A stretch of DNA of 64,000 nt from Podarcis raffonei (lineage: Eukaryota; Chordata; Lepidosauria; Squamata; Lacertidae): positions 14,310,501-14,374,500 of the forward strand of contig NC_070603.1 in NCBI RefSeq assembly GCF_027172205.1. The letters are read 5' to 3'. The stretch's first letter is position 1. Every line of letters starts with the position of its first letter. The notes beneath the pieces were generated by a model. That model searched no databases and was not told where the DNA came from. It worked only from the letters and a program-made list of their open reading frames with translations. Both the position numbers and the translations under genes were made by a program. Of the stretch, positions 1 through 13,832 are shown one piece after another.

Positions 1-469
1 CCACAGTCTACTCATGTGAGTGGAGTGCAGGGATTTGGGTATCTTTCTGAAGCAATTGTTATCTGAAATATTGCTGTTGCTTGATCTTCAAATAACAGCA
101 TTGTCAGTAACTTCAATTGCTAAAGGAATAGCAACAGACAGCTGACTTACTCATTTCTGTTATTCATTGCAACCTAGTGCTAGAAGTCTACAATTCCCAT
201 GCAGCCTATCAGTTTACTGCTTTAGGAGATAGCTTGTAAGCTAAAATGATGAGCTGTCTAATCACCAAAAAAGAAGAAAGAGTTTAGGCTACCAATAGTA
301 GAGTTCACAGTTTGAGAGACTTCTGAGATACAAATTTTGAGATACACACAAAAGGCCCCTTAAAAACCTGAATACAGTAAGTGTGAGGCTGATACACACA
401 ATAATAAAAACAACCAAAAAGAATGATGACACATGCCTACACTTGTGGTTTGCTGATGGGAATCTAGTA

Positions 470-711
470 CAGTGGTACCTCGGGTTAAGTACTTAATTCG
501 TTCAGGAGGTCCGTTCTTAACCTGAAACTGTTCTTAACCTGAAGCACCACTTTAGCTAATGGGGCCTCCTGCTGCCGCCGCGCTGCCGGAGGACAATTTC
601 TGTTCTCATCCTGAAGCAAAGTTCTTAACCCGAGGTACTATTTCTAGGTTAGCGGAGTCTGTAACCTGAAGCGTCTGTAACCTGAAGCATATGTAACCCA
701 AGGTACCGCTG
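470..711. mobile_element. MITE family A (CAGTGGTACC termini), TA target duplication
   Basis: Terminal inverted repeats begin CAGTGGTACCTCGG and are flanked by TA. The interior carries the family core (ttagctaatggggcctcc). Short TTCAGGTTA-type sub-repeats recur near both ends. TA duplication and the CAGTGG termini suggest a Tc1/mariner-Tigger relation, which I infer only. No coding capacity. Confidence 0.75.
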
Positions 712-1437
712 TATATGAAAGCCAACAATCTAGCAGTTGGTTAAAAATCTGAGGTATTTCTAGAAATATGGTTGCCAGAGCCAGACCAACTGCCTGTCAC
801 ATTAAGAGCTCTGAATAAAATATATATATATAGCAGTGGTTTCTCCTATCCTAGTCTGGAATCCTTCCCCTTCAGTTCTCTCCTGCTGTTTTAGGGTACA
901 AGAGCCCTGGTTTGCTACATCAAGGAGAATAGCAGGTAATTGTATTTTATTTATTTAACAGAAATAATTTAAAAGGCACTGGGTTGAATAGTGCCACTGC
1001 TGCATACTATTTCTCAGCCCCGGAACTCTGAAAATGTAGGGTGAATCTCCAGGTAATCTCAGAAAGATTGCATGAAGCCCTTGTTCAGCGCAAAAAGGCC
1101 AGCATGGGGGATCAAATCAATGGCTCTGGCATTACTAACACCATGCTCTAAGCTAGCTACTTATCTGCACTGGGTGTGACTAAATCAGGACAACCTGTGG
1201 CCTTCTGTCTGATTTCAAAACCCCTCTACATGCAATCAGTTCAAGTGAGATCTGTCCCTACCTCTATAGGGCAGAGAGAAGGGGTGACCCCACTCACTGC
1301 CAACCTATGGTCACTAACAGATTATTTCTAAAGGAACATGGCCCTTAACACACAAACAGTTTTATTCTATCATTTCCCCCCTTACATTTATATCCCTTTT
1401 TGTATCGTGGGACCCAAGTTGGTGTATAAGTGGTTTA

Positions 1438-1555
1438 TTATTATTTTTTTAATAAATATTTATTGGAATTTTCAAAAAATAAAGAAAAAAAACACTTAAA
1501 AACACATAAAAACACACTCTGGTTTCTCTTCAGATCGTATAAATCTTTCGCCTTT
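1438..1555 (-). mobile_element. L1 3' end with 13-bp target duplication
   Basis: A/T-rich L1-type tail, flanked by perfect TATAAGTGGTTTA repeats at 1425-1437 and 1556-1568. Confidence 0.6.
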
Positions 1556-1584
1556 TATAAGTGGTTTAAAGAGGTCTCCATTTC

Positions 1585-2033
1585 TTTCTTTTTTTATAAG
1601 ATATTTATTAAAGTTTTAAAGATTTATATAAAATAGAAAAAACAAAAGAGCAAACAGAAACAACAAAAATACATACAAAACACATGCAACAACAAGTATA
1701 ATTTCAATCCCCTATATTCATAAAACTTACTTTCCCGACCTCCTCATACCTCCCCTTTCTGTATTCCAATCTCTAATTAGTTCAATTCAGCAAATCCTTC
1801 CCCTAATTTCTATATAATTTTTGACCTTTCTTTTCTTAATTACATAATCATTACAGCTAAAAAACCACTTAATTTCAAAATCAACATCGTTCTAACATTC
1901 AATAATTTTACAATGTTTCTTAAGATAGTCCTTAAATTTCTTCCAATCTTCTTCCGCCGTCTCTTGTCCCTGGTCTCGGATTCTGCCGGTCATTTCTGCC
2001 AGTCCCATATAATCTATTACCTTCATCTGCCAT
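1585..2033 (-). mobile_element. L1, 5'-truncated, with 17-bp target duplication
   Basis: Minus strand; the right part encodes the end of ORF2 ([13 protein letters not shown]-type residues). Perfect AAAGAGGTCTCCATTTC repeats at 1568-1584 and 2034-2050. Its target repeat begins on the last base of the target repeat of the neighbouring L1 tail. Confidence 0.8.
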
Positions 2034-2852
2034 AAAGAGGTCTCCATTTCAGGCATAATCAGATTCAGGTCTGCCTTGCTTCAGTATGGTGGTGGGCTCA
2101 TATGCCTTTGGGCACAGCATGCCCACTCCTTACTAAATGACCCAGTCATTAGCAACACAGGAGGAAAGGGGGGGCCTATTACCAAATGAGACTTTTCACT
2201 GTCTCTCTGCATGCTTTGGTTTTGCATTCTTTCAATTAGGAGGCACGCTCAAGCAAAGTGTGACTCAAGCAAAAGCATAGGACATGAGTGAATCTTACTC
2301 TTACAGACATTTTCCATGTGCAGTTATGCACGCCTCCAATTTTAATTCAGAAAAGAGCATGCTACTTAATGTAGGACTTTCTGGGCATTGTAATGTAAAT
2401 TAAACAGAAAAAGCTTTTGTCATTTTTAAGAGACTGCGGTTTCTATTGGAGCACCCAGAGACATACTAAGAATGTCAACCAGAAGAATTAATGACCAAGT
2501 TTGCACATAAAATATCCCCTTTTTTCTATCATCCCCTTTTAATTGTCTCTCAGCCTAGCCTGCCTCATACAGTTGTTGTAGCAATACAATGGAGACGGAG
2601 AGACCTGTGCTTCTTGGAAGAAAGGTGGGATATAAATGCAATAAATAAATAGAATAATGCCAAATTATGGCATAGTGAAAATGTGTGAGCATGTGAGTTT
2701 CCAGAGAGGAGACCGCAACTGTTGGATGTTCCTCCTGTCCTGTGAGCCAAGCCATGGTCTGGTTTAGTGTGTCCTCCAAATCCAGAGTTGTCTTGCTCAA
2801 CATAAAGCATGAGCTGCAAACAAACTATGTTCTTGATTTGCAGCTTGTCGTT

Positions 2853-2853
<1 letters not shown>

Positions 2854-2897
<44 letters not shown>

Positions 2898-3867
2898 TTA
2901 TTATTTGTACCCCAGCCACTCTGGGCGGCTTCCAACAAAGATGAAAAATACACTAAAATGTCACATATTAAAAACTTCTCTGAACAGGGCTGCCTTCAGA
3001 TGTCTTCTGAATGTCAGGTAGTTGTTTATCGCTTTGACATCTGTTGGGAGGGCGTTCCACAGGGCGGGCGCCACTACCGAGAAGGCCCTCTGCCTGGTTC
3101 CCTGTAACTTGGCCTCTCGCAGTGAGGGAACCGCCAGAAGGCCCTCGGAGCTGGACCTCAGTGTCCGGGCAGAACGATGGGGGAGGAGACGCTCCTTCAG
3201 ATATACTGGACCGAGGCCGTTTAGGGCTTTAAAGGTCAGCACCAACACTTTGAATTGTGCTCGGAAACGTACTGGGAGCCAATGTAGGTCTTTCAAGACC
3301 GGTGTTATATGGTCTCGGCGGCCGCTCCCAGTCACCAGTCTAGCTGCCGCATTCTGGATTAGTTGTAGTTTCCGGGTCACCTTCAAAGGTAGCCCCACGT
3401 AGAGCGCATTGCAGTAGTCCAAGCGGGAGATAACCAGAGCATGCACCACTCTGGCGAGACAGTCCGCAGGCAGATAGGGTCTCAGCCTACGTACCAGATG
3501 GAGCTGGTAAACAGCTGCCCTGGACACAGATTTGACCTGTGCCTCCATGGACAGCTGTGAGTCCAAAATGATTCCCAGGCTGCGCACCTGGTCCTTCAGG
3601 GGCAGTTACCCCATTCAGGACCAGGGAATCCTCCACACCTGCCAGCCTCCTGTCCCCCCAAAACAGTACTTCTGTCTTGTCAGGATTCAACCTCAATCTG
3701 TTAGCCACCATCCATCCTCCAACCGCCTCCAGACACTCACACAGGACCTTCACCGCCTTCACTGGTTCTGATTTAAAAGAGAGGTAGAGCTGGGTATCAT
3801 CCGCATACTGATGAACACCCAGTTTGTCTAGAAAGAGACAAATCACAAGTTCAGGATTGGACAACAT
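2854..3867 (-). mobile_element. L2-like LINE, 5'-truncated, 3' half of the ORF2 RT region
   Basis: Minus strand. A 208-residue open stretch (3587-2961) reads SRLDYCNALYVGLP, QLIQNAAARLVTG, HITPVLKDLHWLPVRFRAQF and ALWNALPTDV, the C-terminal pattern of L2/CR1-type reverse transcriptases. The RT catalytic box HQYADDTQLYLSF lies in another frame at about 3810, so at least one frameshift separates them. The 3' end is an (AAT)n run at 2854-2897. Confidence 0.8.
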
Positions 3868-5037
3868 GCTAAGTCAACCCATGGCTTAGCTTGCAGCGTC
3901 AAGTACAGAGGGGGAGCAAGGTGGTCACGATCTTCTCCCTTGAGAGCCCTTGCGCTTGTACATTTGCACTAAGTCCAGTCCTGACATAAGCATCGTTTGG
4001 CTTCACATTACATGCAAATCTTACCAATGTGTGAAACAAAAAATGCACACAAAACCTCCAAATACATTATTAGAAGCAATGTGGCCCATTGTTTAGGAAT
4101 GTATGTAACAGTCAAGTGCACATCAATGGGCTGTGATACCCTAGAGAAAAATCTAGTTCAAGGTTAGGGCAAAGTTCTTGCAACCCCAAGCCTCCTTTAA
4201 AAGAAATGAAAGGTGGGATACTATTCTATGTTAATCTTTTTCCATTTTTATAAAAAACTGAAAGAACTGAAAGAACTTCTATATAATTATTGCCCTAATG
4301 AGACTTCCACATGCTAATTTCCTTTTTATGCACAGCACACCTTGCAGTCTGGATGTCGCTTGGCACAGATAGTCATTATGTAACAGACACTACTACTGGC
4401 GCCTCCTTCCAGTGTCTTAAAGTGCTCTGCCTCCCAGATTTCAAAGTGAGGATAGTCTCTCTTGCTTATTACACAGGCATGTTATCAATTACAGAAATAT
4501 AAGACAGAGCACTCTGAAATGTTCAAGTACAGGACTAAAGTCATTCTGGCTCCAATAATTCATCGTTTGACGATAATATTGACTGCACCAGCTCACAGCA
4601 AAAATTCCGAAATGTAGGTCTCTTGCACTGAGTAAACTAAACAATTTATTCTTCCTGGTAAATATACTCACACTGCCCTTCACACATTACACAATACAAC
4701 CTCCACCTACAAATAGATTAATGCTATGAAGCAGTCCTCAGAGTTTACAAGTGTCAATGACTTTACCTCTTGCTTATGGGAATGTGGGGCTCTATAGGGT
4801 TATCAACTCGAAGAACAAGGATGACTTGACTCTGTTGTCAGACAGAAGAAGTAGACATACAGATAATATCTGTAGCTTCTCTACACAATCTCCCAACAGT
4901 ACACCTTAAATCGTTTGTGTTCTTGTGTTTTTAGAGTCTGTTTTTTCTAAAGAAATTAATGGTAATTGGTCATGGCAAGCAGACATGAATTTACCAGCAA
5001 AATGATATAGTGGTCTACCAGTAAGTAAATTCAAGTA

Positions 5038-5890
5038 CCGTATTTTTCGCTCTATAACACGCACCCGACCATAACACGCACGTAGTTTTTAGAGGAAGAA
5101 AACAAGAAAAAAAATATTCTAAATGAAACAGTGGATGTATGATTTTTGTGGTTCATGCTGTGGCCACAGACATGTGATCTGACAGTGAGTTTGGAGTAGC
5201 CCAATGCAAAAATCCTGAGGATCCATGTGGATCCATGCTTTGTAACCACGTTTTTGCACCACTGCGGCCCCAGGCAACAGTGGGTGCGTGATTTTTTTGG
5301 TGCAAGATGTAGCCATGGACATGCTATGTGATCTGATGGTGAATTTGGGGTGACCCAGTGCAAAAATCCTGAGGATCCATGTGGATCCGTGCTTTGTAAC
5401 CACGTTTTAAGTGGGGAGGGAAGGAAAAGCACTCAAGGGACAAGGAGCATGCGTGGGGTGTGTGGAGAAGGATGCTGCTAATAATGTAGGAGAGGGGTTT
5501 AAGGGGAGAAGGAGCACGCGTGGGTTGGGTGGAGAAGAATGCTGCTAATAATGAAGAAGAGGGGTATAAGGGGAGAAGGCTTCTCTCCTCTCCCGCTTTG
5601 CTCCTTTAAAGCAAGCAGGCTCTGCTTTTCTCCCTCCTTTCCCGCTTTGCTCCTTTAAAGAAGCAGGCTCTCTGTCCCTCTCTCCTTCCCACTCAGTGGC
5701 TCTTCTCCCACTTTGCTGTTTCAAAGTGAGCCACGGAGGAGGGAACGAAGGGGAACCATGGATCCTCTGCTCACGACTGCAGCAGATCCCCCCCCCCGCC
5801 ACCCGTAGGCATTCCCTCCATAACACGCACAGACATTTCCCCTTACTTTCTAGGAGAAAAAAAGTGAGTGTTATGGTGCAAAAAATACGG
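5038..5890. mobile_element. MITE family B (CCGTATTTTTCGC termini), 853-bp copy with internal tandem repeat
   Basis: TA-flanked ends CCGTATTTTTCGC and the inverse, with subterminal cacgcac/gcgtg repeats. Inside are two copies of a roughly 155-bp unit (about 5150-5250 and 5305-5410, both with gatccatgtggatcc) and two copies of a ctttgctcctttaaag unit (5590-5670). It has no recognisable transposase; the superfamily is not assigned. Confidence 0.7.
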
Positions 5891-6379
5891 TACTTAAAAA
5901 AAGATGGAAGTAAAAAAAGTATGAATAGCCCTTCCAACAGCTTAGGACAAGTAAATTTGCATATCTTCTATTGTCCTGTGAATGTTGTATTTAATTTATC
6001 TTCTTTAGTTGGGGAGACAGGAGGAAAACGCCCATCTACATTTGTATTGGACTCAAAACTGTTTCACATTTATATATTGTTTTATTCTCAAATTGCTTTC
6101 CAATGTCTTACAGAAAACAGTCCAGAAATTAAATAAATAAATAAATATAATAAAACCTTGTGTAAAGTTCATTACTCAGATCTAGCTCACAGGACCATAT
6201 TTATAACAACTGGAATTGGCACCTCAAAAGCTCATCTGTAGTAGCGGTCATCATTTCACAACAAGCAGATCAAGACAATATAAAAATCATCTTAACTAAT
6301 CAGAAGCTACATTCAAGACAAGCAGAAGTCAGTTCAAGAAAGCCATCTTGTCACTAACTGCTTCAGGAAGGCAACACAA

Positions 6380-6675
6380 GGAGGCATTTACATAAATATA
6401 GCTCCAGAAACAATACTTTCTACACAAATAAGTAGTAACTAGGCAGAACAACTTTTCCATACACACATGAACTACTGACAAGTCCATTCTTGAAAGCAAC
6501 CACCTTTCATTATTTAAGCACTACTTCCTCCAGTTTAACATCCAAGCCAAAGTCACTGCTTGTGTACAGCTTTTAGAGTGTGTTGGTCTTTGTAACTCTA
6601 AAAATAACCTATGAAACAAACTGGTGATTTTATGTGATATTTCATGAAAGCTTTAAGTCATCTTTTTGCACTTTG
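6380..6675. repeat. 300-bp segment, first copy of a duplication
   Basis: About 95% identical to 14091-14390 over its whole length (aggcatttacataaatatag to gaaagctttaagtcatcttt). No ORF or element structure in it. Confidence 0.8.
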
Positions 6676-9302
6676 TTCATACAGAGTGTTTTTCTCAGGA
6701 AAAATGCTGGCACGAAACACAGAGACCAGGAGCTTGTTTTCGCAACGAATGACAGATCATTTTAGTGTTTCTGCAGCCCAAGCATATTATTTTCACAGTG
6801 CCAGGCAGATTACTCCCCCCAAAGCGTAACCTTTAATTACCTTCCAGAACATTATGCTTCTGAAAGCAATCATGACACCCAAGTCGAAGATTTCTAAAGA
6901 AGGGAGGCAGATCAGCAACTAGTCAAACATAAGCCTCCTAAGTCAACAAAACAGCTACTTGAAGCTGCTTATGTATAGTTTGAACATAAGCTCTGCCAGG
7001 CCCGCTGTCTTTGCTTACTTTCACCCAAGAGCAATGAGATCAAAAAAGGGAAAAAAATGGTAATATGGGATCACAGCACCAGGGAGTGTTGTAAAGGAAA
7101 AAAAGATTGCTGATTCTCTTTTCATCACCAAGTTGTAATTCAAGTATTAAAATTATGTGAGCTAAAGCAGTATTTTGTTCAATTGGTCTTCCATATTCTG
7201 CTTTATTTCACTATTCAAAATGCTGCTGCACACCTGAGTTTCCTTGCCTAGCAATGACTATGTGCCCTCCAATGTGCGTCTAACTCCCTATTATGGTGTT
7301 CAATAGCTCTTAAAGCTCTGCACTGCCTTGTTCCTTCCTACCTTTTGTCTCTTATCTCATGTTATGCTCCTGACAGATTTCTTTGCCTCCTCGTTCTCCA
7401 TTGCTTGCATATATTCAGTGGCTTCTATCTTTGTTTCCTTTAAGAACTTCTTTTAAAAATAACAGCAAGAGAGTGTTCCACAGAAAAGGAGCAGCAAAGT
7501 CTCAAAGTCAGCCTTTTCTCCCTAAAATTCTATTCTTTCCTAAACGTAAAAATATCTACCCATCAACTCTGCTATACCGTCAATTTAACGGAATTTTAGG
7601 CATGTGCTCAATTTCTTTCTCTCTCATTTTGCCACGACTTAGTGTATTGTGCCCTTTCCTTACAGCAACATCCACAGCGATTAACCTCCTAGCAGTTCTC
7701 TTGTACTCCCTGGCAGGCTCTCAGCCATCACTTAGGAATTAGTACTACAGGAAATACTGTTTTTCTGGCATAGAAGCAACAACCTTCAGCAGATGCTGTT
7801 TGCTTTAAAGCAATAAGGCTTTCAGCTAGGAATCTTTGTTATTGCCAATTATGGTACAGAAAACACCCATAGGACTCAAACATGTCCTGTTCCAGAAACA
7901 GAGCATCTATAGAGTAAGTTTTCAGGTGCTTCTGAAAGAGCTGAATTTGAAATCTACATTTTATGTAGCTTCCCAAAAGTGACCAAAATAGTCCTACATG
8001 TACGAACTTTTGTCATCCACCATTGTTTGTCAAACAATGTAATGCAGAGAAGCCATTGGTGTTTGGGCTGCATAGCATAGATTATAAATGAATGCACCAT
8101 AGTTGTAGAATTGAAGATCCTTTCAATATCTTATTTCGATTGGCAAATCTCTCCAAAGCTTTCAGTTCTAAAAGCTTCTAATGACAAAATAAAAATAGAA
8201 TGTGCATACAAATATAGGACAACAGCACCCGGCTTGGGGTTTTGTTTTGTTTTTTGTCTTCCCCATAAGAACAGGATATGTCACAAACTGAATCCATCAA
8301 TCCATTTGGTTGAATGCACAGCCACTGTTAGATTTCAATACAAAGAGAAATGCAAATGCATTAGCCCCAAACACCCTTTGAGCTCTGACCAAGTTGCTTT
8401 ACCTTCTGTAGAAGAATTCCTTCCTGAACAGCAATAAGACAAAGATGACTTTCGATTGCTCTTTTCAAAGAGTATATCACAGTGGCCCATCTTCTTCCTG
8501 CTCTTCCTCATTCAGACTAAGTTGTCATTCTTCTCTGCAGCCATGATCTGTAGCCACAGGAACATATAAAAGAAGAGACAACACCAGACGTGAAATTATA
8601 TTACAGATTACAAGCATTGCGGCAAGACATGTAGTTGCTCTATACTACTATTAACAACGACAAGAACATACATTAAGCTATTTATACCCAACAAACAATA
8701 TTTCATCAACTGTATCATAAGCCATGTGGACATAATTTTGCACTAGTAATTTACTTCATGCACAAAATTATAAGACAGCAAAACATGTTATTAAAATGTA
8801 GTTCATTTCCATGCCCTTGGGCAGGGCAAACGATTCATTATGTACTAGTACTGTATTATGTTTTCGGCATTTTAACACCAATTTCCCAAGAGCAAAAAGC
8901 TTGATATGAAGCAATATTGCCCAATAAGGTTGATCAGCTGGTACGATTTTCATGCAATAAAGTTCCTTTCTATAATAGATTTGAAATCCTAAATCAGGGG
9001 GCATTTAAAAACACATTTTAAGTAGCCATTAACCACTGTCCACCCCAAAATAAAGTGTAACCTTATATGAAACACTACTACGCTAACCTTTGAGACAGGT
9101 TTTCCTGGGCCATAACCAAACATAAGGTTGGCAGCTGGATTAGACTATAAAACTGGATGCAGGTCCATAGGCACTGGTGCAAGTGGATCACTTACTCCTT
9201 TGCCTTTGCAACCTGCCATGCGCTCTGCCCCTGGGAAGCAGCAATTTATTTATTGCATTTATATTCCATCTTTCCTCCAAGCAGTTCAAGTTGACATACA
9301 TA

Positions 9303-9944
9303 CCGTATTTTTCACTCTATAGGACGCACTTTTTCCCCTCCAAAAATGAAGGGGAAATGTGTTTGCGTCCTATGGAGCGAATGGAGGGAGAGGGGTCGGT
9401 GAGCACCGACCCCTATCGCTCTCCACGCTTCAGGGATAGCTGCCTGAAGCCTTTGGAGCGCAGCGGGACCTCGCGCTGCGCTCCAAAGGCTTCACAACCT
9501 TGCTGCCACTCCTGGACCCGTTTTGGGGGCTGGGGTCAGGGGAAGCTCCAGCTTCCCCCGCCCCCAGCCCGGCAAGCTCCGGGAGCAAAGGCGAGGTTGC
9601 GCGCAACCTTGCCGCCACTCCCGGACCTGTTCTGGGTGCTGGGGTCGGGGGAAGCTAGGGCTTCCCCAGCCCTGCGGCTAAAAACGAAGCCAAGACAGCG
9701 AGCGGGATCCATGCCGCTCGCTGTCTTGGCTTCTGCCAAAGCTGCGTGCAGCCTCTCCCGGCTGGAGAGGTTGCGCGCGGCTAAAGAGGAAGCCAAGACA
9801 GCCAGCAGATGGATCCCACTCGCTGTCTTGGCTTCTTTGCTCTTTGGGGCTGGAGGGAGGGATGAAATGTTTTTTCTTTATTTCCCCCCCTAAAAACTAG
9901 GTGCGCCCTATGGTCCGGTGCGCCCTATGGAGCAAAAAATACGG
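9303..9944. mobile_element. MITE family B, 642-bp copy with GC-rich hairpins
   Basis: TA on both sides. The interior is GC-rich with several foldbacks, for example arms around 9684 and 9712 (gccaagacagcgagcgg and its complement) and a second pair near 9790-9835. It is inserted into an older CORE-SINE-like repeat whose halves lie at 9243-9302 and 9945-10115. Confidence 0.7.
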
Positions 9945-10115
9945 TACTTCTCATCCTTCCCAATTTATTCTCACAACAACCCTGTGAGGTAGGTTAGGCT
10001 GAGAAAAAGTGATTGGTCCAAGGTCACCAAGTGATCTTCATGGCTGCATGGGGATTTTGAACCCTGAACTGCAGCTATTCAAAAGTGGCTATGCTGCATT
10101 ACTGCACCATACAAA
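9945..10115 (-). mobile_element. old CORE-SINE-like repeat, split by a MITE
   Basis: ttctcacaacaaccctgtgagg and gtccaaggtcacc are CORE/MIR-type motifs in reverse. The other half (9243-9302, atttatattccatctttcc) lies left of the MITE. Confidence 0.5.
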
Positions 10116-10483
10116 TAACTTATTTTGAGCATGGAAGGGTACAAGATAAGACTCTAGACTGAGGGCGGTTAACCCCAGATTCAAACATTCTGAAGATTCG
10201 TCCATCCCGATGACAAGTGGACCAAAACAAATAAATAATTCTAAAAAAACCAAGACTGTAAATCACCACTGCTATGATCCTAATGGCTGCTTAAGGATTC
10301 CGAGTCACCTTGTACTAGCAAAAACCTCTACCAAAACAAAGTGTAACAAGGCAACAGAAGAGGTTTTAAAAGACAGAGGAATCTGTGCTAGACAGCTGTT
10401 CCTCACTTGCCTTACACATAAGATGATGAACTAGCAGTGAAAACAGAGGTTTGTGCCACAAAAGCCACAGCCAGGAATTACGT

Positions 10484-10510
10484 CAGTCAGTCAATCAGTC
10501 AGTCAGTCAT
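10484..10510. repeat. (AGTC)n microsatellite
   Basis: Six to seven imperfect AGTC/AATC units. Confidence 0.8.
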
Positions 10511-12588
10511 CTTGAAGGCCATTTTCAAATAAAACTTTATTCTCTCAGCAAACAGTTTTGGAAACAAGGATCAAACATTACACATCAGGCCATACAGCAA
10601 ACAGATCTAGGAAAAATGCTCTAATATTACACATTAGGTCATCTCTTAACTGCACATCAATTTTCTTATTTGCACATCAATTCTCACTAAAGTTACTAAA
10701 TGAGTGGTGTGAAAAAGTATCTCTAGGAATTTAGTAAAGATTAGCTGTTGACAGAAAATAAGAACATAATCACAGCTTTAATATTACATAGGCTTTGCTA
10801 AATAACTTTTACCTAAAGTTGATAGCTAATGGTTCATGAAAATAACTTTTTAGATTAGCACATGAGTTCTATGTCTGTTCTGAAGTTTAATTCAAAGCAA
10901 GGATATTCTAACACAAGCTGAAGTATTTACATTCCAACCTTAAATACGGCACATTAATTCAAGAGTAAAACAGAAATCATACTCTGTACTTTTAAGTCAT
11001 GATGTAGCCACCTACTGCTGTCATACGTACCATGACAGCGAAAAAGTGTTGCAGTAAACGGGATAGGTTAACTTTTTACACATCAACAGCAGAATTCTGT
11101 TCAGTAGATTTAAGAATACAATCCTAAGTGAGGATGAGTGTGTAGATCACCTGCCCCGTCCAAACATCTACCAGCTAGGGCAAAACAACAACATTTTCAA
11201 CCCCCACAGAATTAGTTACTTCAACTCCATGCTGGTGCAGATGGAATGTTCCTGGGGTCTATCCAAGGAAAAATGGGGCCTTGGATCTAGCAGATCCAAA
11301 GAGCCTCCATCCTGCTCCTGGAATTCCCTGCTTCAGAGTTCAAAACTGACTACTGGCACCAAGAATACACCAAAGGTGGGTGTATGCCCACAAAGCTTTC
11401 TGCGGGAGTAGAGCAGGTCTCTGAATTGACTTGGCCCCTCACTGGTGAACCAGATTATGGGGCGGGGGGGGGGGGAGGTGGTTGCTCTGTAAGACCATAG
11501 TAAATGTGTCAAGGACAGCAACCCAGCTGCCAATTTTGCTTAACCACTTTCCATTCACACTCAAGTTAAACCCGGGCATTAACCCTGCTCCAAAAATGCT
11601 TACGATGTGGTTTTTTGTGGGTGGGGCGAAGAGATATAGTAATGTGTTATGCATTCATTCAGAAGAGTTAAAGATCCCCCATGCACGTGTCACTGTTTTA
11701 CTTATGGGTTACTGTTATGTTGTGCTTTCCAGTGAACATTTGTGCAACAAATAAGGGAGATCTCACCAGTTTTAGATAATATGCTACAAATCAGACCATT
11801 TTCTTACATGCTTAATGATGACATTATCTGTATCCTCCAAGCCTCATTATTCCAATTGTTAAAGCGCAACAATTTCACACATCAAGGGCACATCTACAGG
11901 GCAGAGGACTTGTGAAGATGTTGCAGTTGCACTTCCACATACAATAGCTCAAGCGAGAGAATAGACCTTGAAATGTCCTGGTTATTCCCCTGTTTGCTTA
12001 CAGCACAACAGAATTTAGGCAGCAAAAATTTGCTTTACAGCCTATAAAACGATTAGCTCTCTGTTGTAATCTATGCTCAAACTAGAGAGAGAACACTTCC
12101 TTGAAGCATTAGGTATTCTGCCCTTGACTCCTCTCCCAGCCTCAAGCAATGGCTTGCCATAAGATCCTTCAGCACAATATCTTGCTCAATTATGCACGGC
12201 TCTAATATGCACTCCCCACGCCACTAGTTCCTTCTAACATAGGACTAGGAAATCTAGGGCCCTTCAGATATTGCTGGACTACAACTTCCTTCAACCCTGT
12301 TGTCATGCTTTCTGGAGCTGAAAGCATTTGAAAGCAAATGAGGGACTCCTATTTCTTTTTTGTGTGCAGTATATGCTGGGCATTTTTGATCCCCTGCATT
12401 GAACAGGTAAAACTAGGTCACCTAACAGCTGAACCACACAGGTGGGTATTCTAATTTGAGGACACTGCTCTAGAGTCAAGGTCTGTAATCCAGAGGTGGG
12501 GAACTGGCTCTTCAGAAGCTGTAACCGAAGCTGGGTCTGATGAAAGTTGGGAGTGCAGCAACATCTTTCCTTATCCTTTAATAACTAA

Positions 12589-12824
12589 GGGCTCATCCAC
12601 ACTTCCACTTGTCCTGTGCCTAGAAAGCACAAGTCTTACTGTTTCCCACTTATACTGTGTTTTTAGGGACGAGTCCAAGTCGTTTTGCATTTGCTCCATA
12701 GGTTTTGCTGGGAAAACATGCTCTTTACCACTGAACTGGAACAAACAGCAATCCGTTGAAAACAGTAATCGGGGGAGGGGGGTTGGGGGGAGAATGGGGG
12801 GCAAATGGAGGTGTGGACAAGCCC
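12589..12824. mobile_element. MITE, possibly PIF-Harbinger type
   Basis: Ends GGGCTCATCCACAC and GTGTGGACAAGCCC are inverted and flanked by TAA on both sides, the 3-bp TWA duplication typical of PIF-Harbinger. No coding capacity. Confidence 0.5.
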
Positions 12825-13033
12825 TAACAGAACCAATCAGAAATCTGCAACATGCTAAGGGACACCCCAGACTTGTTTTTGTTGTGTTTTCATGTGTATT
12901 CTGCAACGTCATTAATGAAATAATGGTGCATTTATACTGGACCACCCATACATCATTCTGTTTTATCTACTGTTCTATGATACTCCTCCCTCCTCCTGAA
13001 AAAAGGCCTCACTTGGCTTCTAAGTTTCAACTA

Positions 13034-13233
13034 CAGTAGTACCTCTGGTTACAAACTTAATTTGTTCCAGAGGTCCGCTATTACCTGAGGTACCACTTTA
13101 GCTAATGGGGCCTCCCGCTGCCACCACTGTGCGATTTTTGTTCTCATCCTGAGGTAAAGTTCTTAACCCGAGGTACTACTTCCGGGTTAGCGGAGTCTGT
13201 AACCCGAGGTGTTTGTAATCCGAGGCACCACTG
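13034..13233. mobile_element. MITE family A, internally shortened copy
   Basis: TA on both sides, termini CAGTAGTACC and GGCACCACTG. It lacks about 35 bp of the interior. Shares the diagnostic variant cctctggtta and acttaatttgttcc with the copy at 13833, of which it appears to be the inverted partner. Confidence 0.7.
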
Positions 13234-13832
13234 TATCAGGTGCTGAATTTCTTTCACCAGAACACGAATTCTTCCCAACAGCTCCTTTCCTCAGAAGCAG
13301 TGCCAGTCACTTTTCCCACTATGTGGAGGATTCTCTACCAATTGTTTTTTTAAACTTAAAACATGTGGACGCGCATGCATTTGTGTATCTACTGTAAACT
13401 GATCTGGGCAGGGACCTGCCTTTCTTGTTGCTATTCTGTGGTTTGGGTTTTTTTTTAAAAAAAAAAAGACTATGTACATCATGCACATTACATTGGTGCT
13501 TTATATTTCTGTATTAAAAGACCCTCCATTTCTCCAAAGTGCTTAGGGCAGAGGGCACGGGGCTTCTTTCTTCTTCTTACTTGCCTCACCCAACCCATCT
13601 TTTAAAGCTCCCATCAACTCCCACGAAGTGATTTGAAGCCAACTCAGTCCCAAATAAAACATTTGCCGCTGAACACCGTGGCTGCCAAGGCGTCCCCCCG
13701 CCCCATTACCCCGATGACCACATACTGATGGCTTACTTTTTTTCTTAAAAAAAACCCCAAAACGCACCCAAATTGCGTATCGACTACACAACCAAGTTCT
13801 CAAGGCAGTTTGCAAGACTACATATAGATATA

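Noticed and set aside
7200-7742. 119-codon ORF and LINE-like words (caaaatgctgctgcacacct, cttaaagctctgcactgcc)
   Set aside because: There may be a very decayed LINE 3' part, but the match is too weak to annotate.
9177-9893. 238-codon open frame
   Set aside because: It lies within a GC-rich MITE and its flank, has open frames on both strands there, low-complexity composition and no family resemblance.
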